From positions 744,001 through 808,000 of the forward strand of contig NZ_JAGIAW010000001.1 of assembly GCF_017744655.1 (NCBI RefSeq): a DNA stretch of 64,000 nt, read 5' to 3'. The notes below the pieces were generated by a model, which saw nothing but the letters and a program-made list of their open reading frames with translations, ran no database searches and was not told the origin of the DNA. Below, in pieces: positions 27,402-35,198 of this stretch (the first letter of the stretch is position 1; the number at the start of each line of letters is the position of its first letter). The translations under genes and the position numbers were made by a program. Source of the stretch: Devosia sp. GTDB taxonomy: Bacteria > Pseudomonadota > Alphaproteobacteria > Rhizobiales > Devosiaceae.

Positions 27402-27658
27402 TTCCCGCCGATAACACGCGGCACCGACGAAGTGTCGGGCGGGAAGTCGGGTCGCTCGGGGTCGCCTGGGCGAGTGCGTGGATGCTGACCACCGGTCAAG
27501 CGGCAGAAAGCCCCCGTTGCATCTTCGGATGCTTCCGACGGCGATCTGGACCGTAAAACCTCAAAAGGGGACCGCTCGATGCGTGCGCAAAAAATCCCGG
27601 ACGTGCGAAGCGGCTTTCGCCTCTTCTATCTTATATTTTCGGGGCGAAAGCCGCTTTT
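27402..27658. ncRNA. candidate structured RNA in the scpB-tatA spacer
   Basis: Several nested helices can be drawn. TTCCCGCC 27402-27409 pairs with GGCGGGAA 27438-27445. CGGTC 27493-27497 pairs with GACCG 27549-27553 and encloses CCGT/ACGG and the GCATC-TTCG-GATGC tetraloop hairpin at 27519-27532. A perfect 14-bp stem, 27608-27621 with 27643-27656, is followed by TT. No coding frame is credible. It does not match tmRNA, RNase P, SRP or a riboswitch that I recognise, and the strand is undecided. It could be a leader of tatA, an independent RNA or a decayed element. Confidence 0.4.
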
Positions 27659-27919
27659 CACCGTGCGCCCGAAGGGCGTCGCGACCGTGCAACCGCAAGC
27701 CGAAAGGCCGGGCGGGTCTTGTGCCTGCCGATTTAGCACTCCGCTCCATGAACTGGCCAGGGCCCTGTCTTGAGAGCGAGTGAATCCGTCATGTTGGGGC
27801 GCAGGTTGCCGCTTTCGTGAGTGAGCAAAATCAACACGTTCTTGTGTTTGCCCGCGATTGAACCTATTTCTCGCACATCTATCGCGTGTAACGCGTTCTG
27901 AAAGTCTAGGGAGATCACC

Positions 27920-28129
27920 ATGCACGCGCCTTCCATTTGGGGCATTCTCGTTGTTGCCGTTGTCGTTATTCTGCTTTTCGGCCGCGGGAAGATCTCCGGC
28001 ATGATGGGTGAAGTCGCCTCGGGCATCAAAGCCTTCCAGAAGGGCATGAAGGACGACGAAAAGCCGGCCGAACGTGTCACCACGACTGCTGAAGTCGAAA
28101 CACGCGAGACCGAGCGCAAGGACGTCTGA
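27920..28129 (+). CDS. tatA: twin-arginine translocase subunit TatA
   Basis: Pore-forming subunit of the Tat system, which exports folded proteins. The 69-residue protein has an N-terminal membrane helix ([20 protein letters not shown]), the FGRGK hinge and an amphipathic helix ([20 protein letters not shown]). The acidic tail is usual. GGGAG precedes ATG 27920. First gene of tatABC. Confidence 0.95.
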   Translation: MHAPSIWGILVVAVVVILLFGRGKISGMMGEVASGIKAFQKGMKDDEKPAERVTTTAEVETRETERKDV

Positions 28130-28180
28130 TCCTTCTCGGCCTGACTTAGCGGCCGTGGGCCGCGCTCGGAGACTATCTTT

Positions 28181-28942
28181 ATGCTCGGTCTAGGCTGGAC
28201 AGAGATGCTGGTGATCGGCGTCGTTGCGCTGATCGTTATTGGCCCCAAGGACCTGCCTGTCGTCATGGGACGCATCGGCAAGTTCGTGGGTCAAATCCGT
28301 CGTATGGGCAATGAGTTCCAGCGCGAAATCAATCGCACGACCGGGCTTGATGAAGTGCGGAACCTCCGCAATTCGATCACCTCGCCATTGAAGAAGACGG
28401 CTGAAGAAATCCGCAAGGAATTCAATACCATGACGCCGACCGGCCCGCAGCCCAGCGGCGCCATCAAGCCGGCCGACCCCAAGGCGGAAAGTGTTGTCGA
28501 CGAACTGCGCAGCGCCGCCGGCATGCCGCCCGCCAAGAAGACCAATGACGAGCTGGCCTCCGACTACGGCTTCAAGGGCAGCGAGCCGGTGAAGGCAGCA
28601 CAGGTGACGGCGGCCAAGTCGGTCACCGCAGCGCCGACGGCACCGGTGACCTCAAGCGAGCTTCCGCCGGTCGAGGCCACCAAGGTCGCCCCAGCGAAAA
28701 AGCCTGCCGCCGCAAAGAAAACCGCGGCTGTTGCCAAGCAGCCTGCCGCGAGGAAAACACCAACCAAGAAGACCGCACTGCCTGAGGCTGCGAGCGCCGA
28801 TGAAGTCGTGGCGCCTGCCAAGCCGGTTCGCAAGCCGCGGACCAAGATTGCTGTCGCAGAGGCTGCCGCTGAACCGGCTGCGCCCGCCAAGAAGCCCCGC
28901 GCGCCGCGCAAGAAGCCGGCCAAACCGGTAGAAACGAAATAA
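28181..28942 (+). CDS. tatB: twin-arginine translocase subunit TatB
   Basis: Receptor subunit of the Tat translocon, with TatC binding twin-arginine signal peptides. The membrane helix LGLGWTEMLVIGVVALIVI is followed by GPKDLPVVMGRIGKFVGQIR, the TatB hallmark. At 253 residues it is long because of a C-terminal tail rich in Ala, Lys and Pro with repeated AKKPAAAKK-like segments, common in alphaproteobacteria. It is 51 bases after tatA and two bases before tatC. Confidence 0.95.
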   Translation: MLGLGWTEMLVIGVVALIVIGPKDLPVVMGRIGKFVGQIRRMGNEFQREINRTTGLDEVRNLRNSITSPLKKTAEEIRKEFNTMTPTGPQPSGAIKPADPKAESVVDELRSAAGMPPAKKTNDELASDYGFKGSEPVKAAQVTAAKSVTAAPTAPVTSSELPPVEATKVAPAKKPAAAKKTAAVAKQPAARKTPTKKTALPEAASADEVVAPAKPVRKPRTKIAVAEAAAEPAAPAKKPRAPRKKPAKPVETK

Positions 28943-28944
28943 GA

Positions 28945-29787
28945 ATGGCCGACGCGAAGCAGCCGCAGCTTGAAGACAAGAACAAGCCCGAAGTCGAAGA
29001 CGAACTCGCGGGCAGCGAGGCGCCGCTCCTCGAGCACCTGATCGAGCTGCGCAAGCGTCTGATCAACTGCGCCATCGCCATCGTCGTGCTGATGGTAGGC
29101 TGTTTCCTCGTCTCGAAGAACATCTTCGATATCCTGCTCGTGCCCTATCGCGGCGTCTATGCCAGCGATCCGACCCACACGATCGAGCTTATCTATACCG
29201 CGCCGCAGGAGCTGTTCTTCACCGAACTGAACCTGGCGTTCTTTGGCGCCATTTTCCTCGGCTTCCCCTTCCTCGCCTCGCAGATCTATCTCTTCATGGC
29301 GCCGGGGCTCTACAAGCATGAGCGCAAGGCGCTGATCCCCTATCTCATCGCCACCCCGGTCTTCTTCGTCCTGGGCGCGCTGATGGTCTATTTCACCGTC
29401 TTGCCCATGGCGCTGCATTTCTTCGCCGGCATGGAGACGGAAGAAATCAAGCTCATGCCGCGCGTGTCCGAATATCTCGGCTTCGCCATGACGTTGATTC
29501 TGGCCTTCGGCATCTGCTTCCAGTTGCCTGTGGTGCTGACACTTCTGGCGCAGATCGATCTCGTCAATGTCGAGATGCTCAAGAAGGGCCGCCGTTACGC
29601 CATCGTCGGCATCCTGATCGTCGCCGCCTTGATCACGCCGCCCGACCCGATCTCCCAGATCGGACTTGCCCTGCCGATGTACGCGCTTTACGAACTGGCG
29701 ATCCTGTCGGTTCGGTTCGTGCAGAAGCGTCGCGAGGCGAAGCTCGCTGCACAGGAATCCGAGCTCTCCGGCTCATCTAGCGAATAG
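28945..29787 (+). CDS. tatC: twin-arginine translocase subunit TatC
   Basis: Core membrane subunit of the Tat translocon. The 280-residue protein shows the family start LLEHLIELRKRLINCAI near residue 29, six hydrophobic helices and the conserved block PGLYKHERKALIPYL around residue 120. It follows tatB closely and completes the tatABC operon. The next gene, serS, is 121 bases downstream. Confidence 0.96.
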   Translation: MADAKQPQLEDKNKPEVEDELAGSEAPLLEHLIELRKRLINCAIAIVVLMVGCFLVSKNIFDILLVPYRGVYASDPTHTIELIYTAPQELFFTELNLAFFGAIFLGFPFLASQIYLFMAPGLYKHERKALIPYLIATPVFFVLGALMVYFTVLPMALHFFAGMETEEIKLMPRVSEYLGFAMTLILAFGICFQLPVVLTLLAQIDLVNVEMLKKGRRYAIVGILIVAALITPPDPISQIGLALPMYALYELAILSVRFVQKRREAKLAAQESELSGSSSE

Positions 29788-29908
29788 CTGCTCCGCGTTC
29801 TCTCGCGGGTGCAGCTCAGTTCTGCCCCGCGGCGCTGGCAGGCGCGCCCGAGGCATAGACCCCAGGGCCTGCGTCAAACCAGAGGCGGGCAAGGGCCCGT
29901 AAGAACCG

Positions 29909-31393
29909 ATGTTCGATATCAAGTGGATCAGAGCCAACGCCGAAGCTTTCGACGCTGCCGTCTCCCGGCGCAAGAATGTCTCCGTGCGGTCCTCCGATCT
30001 CCTGGCGATCGACGATCGGCGCCGCGAGATCATCGTCCGCCTCAATGAAGCGCAGGAAAAGCGCAACGCGCTTTCCAAGCAGATCGGCCAGGCCAAGGCT
30101 CAGAAGGACGAAGCCAAAGCCCAGGAGCTGATGGCCGAAGTCGCGCGCCTCAAGGATTTTATCCCCACGGGCGAAGCCGAAGAGCGTGCCGTGGAAGCCG
30201 AGCTTCGTGCCGCACTGTCGGTTATTCCGAACCTCGCGCTCGACGATGTGCCGCAGGGTGACGACGAAAACGACAATGTCGAGTATTTCGGCGCCAACGG
30301 CACGGCGGAGACCGCCGCAAGGCAGCGTCCGGCCAAGCCGTCCTTCGCGTTTGCTCCTAAAGAGCACTACGAAATCGGCGTAGCCGAGAAGGACATGGAT
30401 TTTGAAGTGGCCGCCAAGCTCTCCGGCAGCCGCTTCGTGGTGCTTAAGGGCCAGATCGCCCGCCTCGAACGCGCCATCGGTCAGTTCATGCTCGATCTCC
30501 ACACGACCGAGCACGGCTATCTCGAAGTCCAGCCGCCGCTTCTCGTGCGCGATGATGCACTGTTCGGCACTGGCCAGTTGCCAAAGTTCAAGGAAGACCT
30601 GTTTCGCGCTTCGATCAATGACCTCGACCGCTTCTGGAATGAGTACCAAAGAGCCCGCGAGGAAGACCTAGAGGTCATGCGCCAGATGGAACCTAAACCC
30701 GCGGGCGAAATCATTAATGCACGGTCTTTGACTCGTCAGCGCGAGTGGATGCAGAAGCTAAATGATGGCGAGTTTGCCACGAATTACTGGTTGATCCCGA
30801 CCGCTGAAGTGCCGTTGACCAACCTAGTGCGCGAATCCATCCTCGCCGAGGAGGAACTGCCGCTGCGTTTTGCTGCACTGACCCCGTGCTTCCGTTCCGA
30901 AGCCGGTTCCGCCGGTCGAGATACCCGCGGCATGCTGCGCCAGCATCAGTTCGACAAGGTCGAGATGGTGTCGATCACGACGGCCGAAACTTCGATCGAC
31001 GAGCACGAGCGCATGCTCGCCTGTGCCGAGACGGTGCTGCAGCGCCTCGGCCTCCACTATCGCGTCATGATGCTCTGCACTGGAGATATGGGTTTTGGCG
31101 CGCGCAAGACCTATGACCTGGAAGTCTGGCTGCCGGGGCAGGACACCTATCGCGAAATCTCGTCCGTCTCTGTCTGCGGCGATTTCCAGGCCCGCCGCAT
31201 GGAAGCCCGCTATCGCCCGTCGGGCGAAAAGCAGGCGCCGCGCTATGTGCACACGCTCAACGGTTCCGGCACTGCCGTCGGACGCTGCCTCATCGCCGTG
31301 CTGGAAAATTACCAGCAGGAAGATGGCTCGGTGCTGATTCCCGAGGCTCTGCAGCCCTATATGGGCGGCCTTACCTCCATCGGGGGCAAGTGA
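29909..31393 (+). CDS. serS: seryl-tRNA synthetase with an internal insertion
   Basis: Charges tRNA-Ser and tRNA-Sec. The N-terminal coiled-coil tRNA arm (about residues 25-105) and the class II catalytic core are intact: [24 protein letters not shown], motif 2 [28 protein letters not shown] and motif 3 NGSGTAVGR. At 494 residues it is about 60 longer than usual because of an insertion at about 234-293, between KEDLFR and WLIPTAEV, rich in charged residues. The inserted DNA is in frame and visibly less GC-rich than its flanks. It follows tatC and precedes surE by three bases. Confidence 0.95.
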   Translation: MFDIKWIRANAEAFDAAVSRRKNVSVRSSDLLAIDDRRREIIVRLNEAQEKRNALSKQIGQAKAQKDEAKAQELMAEVARLKDFIPTGEAEERAVEAELRAALSVIPNLALDDVPQGDDENDNVEYFGANGTAETAARQRPAKPSFAFAPKEHYEIGVAEKDMDFEVAAKLSGSRFVVLKGQIARLERAIGQFMLDLHTTEHGYLEVQPPLLVRDDALFGTGQLPKFKEDLFRASINDLDRFWNEYQRAREEDLEVMRQMEPKPAGEIINARSLTRQREWMQKLNDGEFATNYWLIPTAEVPLTNLVRESILAEEELPLRFAALTPCFRSEAGSAGRDTRGMLRQHQFDKVEMVSITTAETSIDEHERMLACAETVLQRLGLHYRVMMLCTGDMGFGARKTYDLEVWLPGQDTYREISSVSVCGDFQARRMEARYRPSGEKQAPRYVHTLNGSGTAVGRCLIAVLENYQQEDGSVLIPEALQPYMGGLTSIGGK

Positions 31394-31396
31394 TCC

Positions 31397-32173
31397 ATGC
31401 GCATCCTCATCACCAATGACGATGGTGTGGATGCGCCAGGTATCGCCATCATGGCCGATATCGCCGCTGCGCTATCGGACGATGTCTGGATCGTGGCCCC
31501 GGATGGCAACCAGTCCGGGGCAGGGCACCGCTTCACGCTGGGCCGTGAACTAACCCTCGAAGAGCGCGGCCCGCGGCGCTTCACCGTGATCGGCGGCTCT
31601 CCCGCCGATTGCGTCGTGGCCGGCATGACTCACGTGCTGGCCGATCACCCGGCCGACCTCGTTCTGTCCGGCGTCAATGCCGGGCAGAACCTTGGCGACA
31701 TCGTTCATTGTTCTGGCACGGCGGCCGGTGCTCGCGAGGGCGCTTTGCAAGGCGCCATCGGAATCGCGATGAGTCAGGCGATCGACTACGAAAGAAGTCA
31801 CGCAGTCGATTGGTCGAATTCGATTCGTTTCGGGACAGATGTCGTCCGAGCGATTCTAGCGGCGCGCGGTAAGGACGATGTTTTTTACAACGTCAATTTT
31901 CCGGTTTGCTCGCCTGGTGAGGTCGCCGGCATAGCCGCAGTTCCCCATCAGCGCTTCTCGCGCTCGGCCTTCCGCTACTATCCAAGCGACAAGGATGGCG
32001 AATTCTTCGTCGCCATTCCCGAAACGCCTATGCCCTTGGACTCGAATGCAGATTTTGAAGTTTTGCGCCGCCGCAACACCATAACGGTGACGCCTTTCGC
32101 GCTGCAGCAGACGGAAAAAATTGCTCTGCAAAGGCTTGCCGGGCTCAGCTTGTCCCCAGCCGGGCAATCTTAA
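31397..32173 (+). CDS. surE: 5'-nucleotidase SurE
   Basis: Metal-dependent phosphatase acting on nucleoside 5'-monophosphates. The 258-residue protein has the SurE opening MRILITNDDGVDAPGI with the metal-binding aspartates D8 and D9, then PDGNQSGAGH and the SGVNAGQNLGDIVHCSGTAAGAREG block. It starts three bases after serS. In many related genomes a pcm gene follows surE; here the next gene is the NlpD-like one. Confidence 0.95.
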   Translation: MRILITNDDGVDAPGIAIMADIAAALSDDVWIVAPDGNQSGAGHRFTLGRELTLEERGPRRFTVIGGSPADCVVAGMTHVLADHPADLVLSGVNAGQNLGDIVHCSGTAAGAREGALQGAIGIAMSQAIDYERSHAVDWSNSIRFGTDVVRAILAARGKDDVFYNVNFPVCSPGEVAGIAAVPHQRFSRSAFRYYPSDKDGEFFVAIPETPMPLDSNADFEVLRRRNTITVTPFALQQTEKIALQRLAGLSLSPAGQS

Positions 32174-32295
32174 CCTTACCCAATCAACAACAAGCCCAAT
32201 CCGATTTCACTCAAATCGCATCGGCTTTAAGGCCCCTTTTACCTTACCGGCCTACTCTCGTTTCCAGTGTTAAGTACCTGCGTACGAGTTAGCCG

Positions 32296-33621
32296 ATGCG
32301 TAAAAACCTGTCTGTCAGGGTGCCTAAAAGTACAGTCGCCGTGGCTGGTCTGTTATTAGCAGCCGTCGGCTTGTCCGGTTGTTCAAGTCTTGGATCGCGA
32401 ACTTTTGGCGATTCCACCACGACCGGCTCAATTACCCAGTCCTCCGCTCCCGCCACGCTGAACCAGCCCATGCCGGCCTCGCTTGGGGCACCTGCCACTG
32501 TGCAGGTTGCCGAACAGCGCTTCCTGCCGCCAGCGCCGATCGGTTCCGCCTGGGGCGCTCCACCTGTTCAATCTGCTTCGCCCGTGCAGTCGGGCTTTAC
32601 GCAGCCGGTCGGCTCTGTCTCGCCGATTGGCATGGGGGCAAGTGCGCCCTCGGTTCGATCCCAGGATCTTCCTGTACTGAGTTCTTCCGCTTCCATGGGA
32701 ACCCCGCAAGCCATGCCCGCCATGCAAACCCCGGCCTCGATGCCGTCCTTGCCGCCCGCCGTCGCACTCGGCTCGCTGCCGAGCTCCAACGCCGCTCTGC
32801 CCGTCAACAGCAGCGTGCCGAGCGCCGCTCCCGCCGCCGCTCCGGTTGTGGCCGCGGCTGCGAACACTGCCGGCGCCTATACCCACACCATCGCTGGTGG
32901 CGAGTCGCTCTATACGATCGCCCGCCGCTACGAGGTCACCACTCAGGCGCTGGTGCAGGCAAATGGCCTTTCCTCGCCGGACAAGATCGTTGTCGGCCAG
33001 TCGTTGATCATTCCTGGCCGTCCGGACCTGGTGCGCACGCCGCAGACGGCGGCTCAGCCGACCGTTCAGGTGGCAAGCGCGACGCCGACCCAGACGCTCG
33101 GGGCTGCTCCCGCTCCTCTGGGACGTCCGCAGGCCGCACCGCAGCAGGTCGCTGTCGCCCCCGCCGCCACTCCGGCGCCGGTCGTTGCTCCTGTCGCGAC
33201 GCCAGCTCCGACCCAGGTCGCAAGCGCACCCGCCGCCGAGCCCGTTGCTTCCGGCAATGACAAGTTCCGCTGGCCCGTCAGCGGCCGCGTGATCACCGAC
33301 TTCGCGGCCTCGCGTGGCACGGGCATCAATATCGATGTTCCCGAGGGTTCGACGGTCAAGGCCGCTGAGAACGGTACGGTCATCTATGTCGGTTCGGGCG
33401 TCGAGGGTTATGGCAACCTCATCCTTATCCGTCACCCCAACGGTTATGTGTCCGCCTATGCCCATCTCAACGGCATGAGCGTTGCCAAGGGTGCCACGGT
33501 GAGCCGCGGCGACTCGATCGGCACGGTCGGCATGAGTGGCTCGGTCTCGAAGCCCCAGTTGCACTTCGAACTGCGCAAGGGCGCGACCCCGGTTGATCCG
33601 GTGCCGCTGCTGGCAAGCTAA
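32296..33621 (+). CDS. NlpD-like LysM / degenerate M23 lipoprotein
   Basis: Residues 1-29 form a lipoprotein signal with lipobox LSGC (VGLSGC). A long Pro/Ala/Ser linker follows, then a LysM domain (YTHTIAGGESLYTIARRYEVTTQALVQANGL, about 195-230) and a C-terminal M23/LytM domain (about 325-440). Zinc ligands appear lost: the usual His before xxxD is replaced in GTGINID, and the HxH near the end reads QLHFELR. Like E. coli NlpD it may activate an amidase rather than cut peptidoglycan. The outer or inner membrane location is not settled by sequence. Confidence 0.87.
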   Translation: MRKNLSVRVPKSTVAVAGLLLAAVGLSGCSSLGSRTFGDSTTTGSITQSSAPATLNQPMPASLGAPATVQVAEQRFLPPAPIGSAWGAPPVQSASPVQSGFTQPVGSVSPIGMGASAPSVRSQDLPVLSSSASMGTPQAMPAMQTPASMPSLPPAVALGSLPSSNAALPVNSSVPSAAPAAAPVVAAAANTAGAYTHTIAGGESLYTIARRYEVTTQALVQANGLSSPDKIVVGQSLIIPGRPDLVRTPQTAAQPTVQVASATPTQTLGAAPAPLGRPQAAPQQVAVAPAATPAPVVAPVATPAPTQVASAPAAEPVASGNDKFRWPVSGRVITDFAASRGTGINIDVPEGSTVKAAENGTVIYVGSGVEGYGNLILIRHPNGYVSAYAHLNGMSVAKGATVSRGDSIGTVGMSGSVSKPQLHFELRKGATPVDPVPLLAS

Positions 33622-33641
33622 GGGTCAGCTACAGACAAAGA

Positions 33642-33667
33642 AGGGCCGGTGCGATTGCACCGGCCCT
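33642..33667. terminator. terminator between NlpD-like and DUF815 genes
   Basis: Stem AGGGCCGGTGC / GCACCGGCCCT with a GATT loop, followed by CTTCATTTC. It lies between two convergent genes and can serve both. Confidence 0.85.
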
Positions 33668-33691
33668 CTTCATTTCTGCGCCTTGGCGTAG

Positions 33692-34558
33692 CTATACGAC
33701 CTTGCCCTGTTCGCCCGCCAAGCTCCGGATGAGCTGAATGGCCACTCGGCCGGAGCGGGAGCCACGGGTAGCAGCCCATTCGATGGCGCGGGCCCGTAGC
33801 GTTTCGTCGTCTAGGGCCAGACCATAATAATCGGCATAGCCGCGCACCATGGCGAGGTACGTGTCCTGGTCGGAATTGTGAAAACCCAGCCAGAGGCCGA
33901 AACGATCTGACAGTGACACCTTCTCTTCCACGGCCTCGCTCGGATTGATCGCCGTCGAGCGCTCATTCTCGATCATGTCGCGCGGCATCAGATGGCGGCG
34001 GTTGGACGTAGCGTAGAAGAGCACATTGTCCGGCCGGCCTTCGAGGCCGCCATCCAAAATGGTCTTGAGCGACTTGTAGCTCGTTTCGCCGCTATCGAAG
34101 CTGAGATCGTCGCAGAAGACAATGAAGCGGGCCGAATTGCCCGAAATGGCGCGCATGAGCTGGGGCAGGGTGTCGAGGTCTTCGCGGGCGATTTCAATCA
34201 GCACCAGCCGCTCAAAACCTTCGCGCGCACCAATATCGGCATGAATGGCTTTCACGAGCGAGCTCTTGCCCATGCCGCGTGCGCCCCAAAGGAGCGCATT
34301 GTTGGCGCCGTGTCCGCGCGCAAACTGCTCGGTATTCTTCAAAAGAACGTCGCGGACATGCTCGATGCCGCGCAACATCTCGAGCGGCACACGACTAACC
34401 TTGGGTACCGGCAGGAGCGTCCCGGATTCGCGTTGCCAATGATAAGCGTCGGCTTCGCCCAGCACGAAAGCTGCGGTTCCGTCTGAGGTTGTTTCCAGCG
34501 CTTCGGCAATAGCCTCGAGAGCCGTAGCAATGCGGCCCAGATAGTCTTTGGTTTTCAC
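33692..34558 (-). CDS. DUF815 AAA-like ATPase
   Basis: A 288-residue P-loop ATPase of DUF815. Walker A is GARGMGKS at residues 92-99 and Walker B is FIVFCDDLSF. The block LFYATSNRRHLMPRDMIENE is diagnostic of the family. Its biochemical function is unknown. It is convergent with the NlpD-like gene and divergent from yajC, a position it holds in related genomes. Confidence 0.87.
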   Translation of the reverse strand: MKTKDYLGRIATALEAIAEALETTSDGTAAFVLGEADAYHWQRESGTLLPVPKVSRVPLEMLRGIEHVRDVLLKNTEQFARGHGANNALLWGARGMGKSSLVKAIHADIGAREGFERLVLIEIAREDLDTLPQLMRAISGNSARFIVFCDDLSFDSGETSYKSLKTILDGGLEGRPDNVLFYATSNRRHLMPRDMIENERSTAINPSEAVEEKVSLSDRFGLWLGFHNSDQDTYLAMVRGYADYYGLALDDETLRARAIEWAATRGSRSGRVAIQLIRSLAGEQGKVV

Positions 34559-34751
34559 CGGTTCAGTCCTTCAATTCGAGCGCGGCATTGTGTTCCCTGA
34601 ATGGCTTTGCAATCACAGGGGGCCAAATGTATAGTCCGCGCGATTTTGGCCGGGGTGCAAGTGCACGGGACCCCATTCGCGTCCAGTCGGCAGCCGTGAG
34701 CTGCGTGGCGCTCTTCTCCCCAACACAAGAAGAATCATAGGAGTTCGCCTG

Positions 34752-35102
34752 ATGTTTGTAACGCCCGCTTTTGCGCAGGATGCAGCCGCACCCGCCACGG
34801 GAGGTTTCGCCGATATTCTGATCCAGCTCATGCCGATCGTGCTGCTGGTGATCATTTTCTGGCTTTTGATCTTCCGTCCGCAGCAGAAGCGCCTCAAGGC
34901 ACAGCAGGCTATGCTCTCGGCTATCCGCCGCGGCGACACCGTCGTCACCACGGGCGGTATCGTCGGCAAGGTGACCAAGGCCGTTGATGGCGAAGACCTG
35001 GAAGTCGAAATCTCCCCGGGCGTCAAGGTCAAGCTCGTGCGCGGCATGGTTGCCGATGTGCGTTCGAAGGCCGAGCCGGTCAACGACAACAAGCCGGCAT
35101 AA
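34752..35102 (+). CDS. yajC: preprotein translocase subunit YajC
   Basis: Small membrane protein associated with SecDF. The 116-residue protein has one membrane helix (ILIQLMPIVLLVIIFWLLIF) followed by RPQQKRLKAQQAMLSAIRRGDTVVTTGGIVGKV, the YajC signature. It is 96 bases before secDF, with a hairpin between them that may reduce read-through. Confidence 0.95.
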   Translation: MFVTPAFAQDAAAPATGGFADILIQLMPIVLLVIIFWLLIFRPQQKRLKAQQAMLSAIRRGDTVVTTGGIVGKVTKAVDGEDLEVEISPGVKVKLVRGMVADVRSKAEPVNDNKPA

Positions 35103-35116
35103 GCCGGATCAATCTG

Positions 35117-35142
35117 GCCGGAGCCCGAAAGGCTCCGGCTTT
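35117..35142 (+). terminator. hairpin between yajC and secDF
   Basis: Perfect 9-bp stem GCCGGAGCC / GGCTCCGGC with a CGAAA loop and three Ts. It probably attenuates transcription from yajC into secDF. Confidence 0.75.
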
Positions 35143-35198
35143 CTGACTCTTTGAAGCCGCATGTCTTGGTTTGGAGACATGCTCTAGGACGCCGTTTC

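Noticed and set aside
27402-27658. tmRNA, RNase P RNA or SRP RNA in the scpB-tatA gap
   Set aside because: No CCA-ended acceptor or tag-peptide frame, no GAGGAAAGUCC core and no GGAAGG-AGCAGCC motif were found on either strand.
27314-27783. Short open frames in the scpB-tatA gap
   Set aside because: Their translations are Arg/Pro/Cys-rich without domain or ribosome-binding site, and they overlap strong RNA-like hairpins.
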